A DNA stretch of 64,000 bases, from the NCBI RefSeq assembly GCF_001281525.1, contig NZ_LGCI01000006.1:267971-331970 (forward strand). Reading direction: 5' to 3'. Below, piece by piece: positions 63,136-64,000 of the stretch. The notes under the pieces were generated by a model, which saw nothing but the letters and a program-made list of their open reading frames with translations, ran no database searches and had not been told where the DNA came from. The position numbers were made by a program, and so were the translations under genes. The stretch comes from Lysinibacillus macroides (lineage in GTDB: Bacteria; Bacillota; Bacilli; Bacillales_A; Planococcaceae). Position 1 is the first letter of the stretch; each line of letters begins with the position of its first letter.

Positions 63136-63151
63136 ATATTTGTAAAATAAA

Positions 63152-63227
63152 TGGCGGTCCCGACCGGGATCGAACCGGCGATCTCCTGCGTGACAGGCAG
63201 GCATGTTAACCGCTACACCACGGGACC
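63152..63227 (-). tRNA. tRNA-Asp (GTC)
   Basis: Acceptor GGTCCCG/CGGGACC, encoded CCA and anticodon GTC in CTGTCAC. Confidence 0.94.
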
Positions 63228-63229
63228 TT

Positions 63230-63301
63230 TTTGTTGCTGTCGCTTCGCTTTCGCACAGAAAACATTTTGTTGCTGTCGCTTCGCTTTTGCATAGAAAAAA
63301 T
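63230..63301. repeat. Two tandem 36-base repeats between tRNA-Asp and tRNA-fMet
   Basis: The unit TTTTGTTGCTGTCGCTTCGC plus CTTTYGCAYAGAAAA occurs twice with a 36-base period and two changes. A related TGCTTCGCTTTCACACAG lies at about 44474 in another intergenic region. Confidence 0.8.
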
Positions 63302-63376
<75 letters not shown>

Positions 63377-63402
63377 ATAATACTATAGTGTTGTAAAAAT
63401 AA

Positions 63403-63478
63403 TGGTGGAGGATGACGGGCTCGAACCGCCGACCCTCTGCTTGTAAGGCAGATGCTCTCCCAGCTGAGCTAATCCTCC
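63403..63478 (-). tRNA. tRNA-Val (TAC)
   Basis: Acceptor GGAGGAT/ATCCTCC, encoded CCA and anticodon TAC in CTTACAA. Confidence 0.94.
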
Positions 63479-63493
63479 ATCTGGTTATATAAA

Positions 63494-63568
63494 TGGTGAC
63501 CCCTACGGGATTCGAACCCGTGTTACCGCCGTGAAAGGGCGGTGTCTTAACCACTTGACCAAGGGGCC
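63494..63568 (-). tRNA. tRNA-Glu (TTC)
   Basis: Acceptor GGCCCCT/AGGGGTC with one G-T pair, encoded CCA and anticodon TTC in CTTTCAC. Confidence 0.94.
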
Positions 63569-63592
63569 ATCGTTTGGAATAAATCAAAGTGC

Positions 63593-63684
63593 TGGCGGAG
63601 AGTAAGGGATTTGAACCCTTGAGACAGTGTTAACCGCCTACACGATTTCCAATCGTGCTCCTTCGGCCACTCGGACAACTCTCC
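63593..63684 (-). tRNA. tRNA-Ser (GGA)
   Basis: Class II tRNA with long variable arm, acceptor GGAGAGT/ACTCTCC, encoded CCA and anticodon GGA in TTGGAAA. Confidence 0.94.
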
Positions 63685-63689
63685 AAGAA

Positions 63690-63766
63690 TGGCTCCGAAG
63701 GCAGGACTCGAACCTGCGACAACCTGATTAACAGTCAGGTGCTACTACCAACTGAGCTACTTCGGA
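63690..63766 (-). tRNA. tRNA-Asn (GTT)
   Basis: Acceptor TCCGAAG/CTTCGGA, encoded CCA and anticodon GTT in CTGTTAA. First tRNA after the 5S gene. Confidence 0.94.
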
Positions 63767-63782
63767 ATAATTTTAGTATATA

Positions 63783-63899
63783 GCCTAGCGACGTCCTACT
63801 CTCACAGGGGGAAGCCCCCAACTACCATCGGCGCGAAAGAGCTTAACTTCCGTGTTCGGTATGGGAACGGGTGTGACCTCTTTGCCATCATCACTAGAC
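63783..63899 (-). rRNA. 5S ribosomal RNA
   Basis: The minus strand reads the conserved 5S core AAGAGGTCACACCCGTTCCC, ACCGAACACGGAAGTTAAGC and GTGAGAGTAGGACGTCGC. Ends are set by the helix I pairing of GTCTAGTGAT with GTCGCTAGGC. It is followed by the tRNA cluster. Confidence 0.95.
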
Positions 63900-64000
63900 T
63901 ATTTGAAAGACAATACTTATTATAACATATCTTATAAAAATTACAAGTATATTTTAATATTTTATTCTTTCAAAACTGGATAAACGGTGCATTGACTGTA
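63900..64000 (-). other. 23S-5S intergenic spacer
   Basis: AT-rich spacer with a GAAAGAATAAAA-type stretch and, near the edge, a segment typical of the region after the 23S end. The 23S gene itself is not in the window. Confidence 0.6.

Overview
The window looks like a low-GC Bacillales chromosome, most probably Lysinibacillus or a close relative. This is inferred from AT-rich DNA, AGGAGG ribosome sites, TTG/GTG starts, three S-layer-homology (SLH) proteins, and a 5S rRNA followed by a 16-tRNA cluster in nearly the order of the Bacillus subtilis trnD cluster. No database search was run; names rest on motifs and family knowledge.

Layout. 1-16 kb: CNNM/CBS protein, CDF metal exporter, SLH surface protein, secreted protein, a decayed second CDF gene, a LuxR-type response regulator, transposase debris, a zinc-ribbon/effector-binding protein with a WYL regulator, a receiver-BTAD regulator lacking the phospho-Asp, an AirSR/YhcYZ-like two-component pair with a cysteine-rich GAF domain, BdbC, a pseudouridine synthase and an aldo-keto reductase. 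16-27 kb: CatE-like dioxygenase behind a palindromic operator, ECF sigma/anti-sigma pair, TrmL, QueG, a B3/4-domain protein with an unknown partner, an intact IS3-family element that split a terminator, catalase, LD-carboxypeptidase and an EamA transporter. 27-36 kb: a Fur-box-marked iron cluster made of an AraC regulator, a siderophore-binding lipoprotein, a fused double ABC transporter and a further half-transporter; then NagB.

36-50 kb: arylamine N-acetyltransferase, SLH protein, ABC ATPase with a frameshifted permease, then an aromatic-acid island. The island has a DinB-fold protein, two paralogous IclR regulators, a 3-hydroxybenzoate 6-hydroxylase-like monooxygenase, a fumarylpyruvate hydrolase-like FAH enzyme, gentisate 1,2-dioxygenase and a TRAP transporter (DctP, DctQ, DctM). 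Together they would import 3-hydroxybenzoate or gentisate and take it through gentisate and maleylpyruvate to pyruvate and fumarate. The DinB protein is the best candidate for the otherwise missing thiol-dependent maleylpyruvate isomerase.

50-62 kb: a decayed IS3-like element, a tandem-GNAT protein, a 1462-residue SLH protein, an IS256-family element upstream of it, more than 1 kb of gene debris and a divergent, GC-richer catalase that looks acquired. 62.2-64 kb: the end of a minus-strand rRNA operon (5S, then 16 tRNAs and a terminator); the 23S gene should lie just past the window edge.
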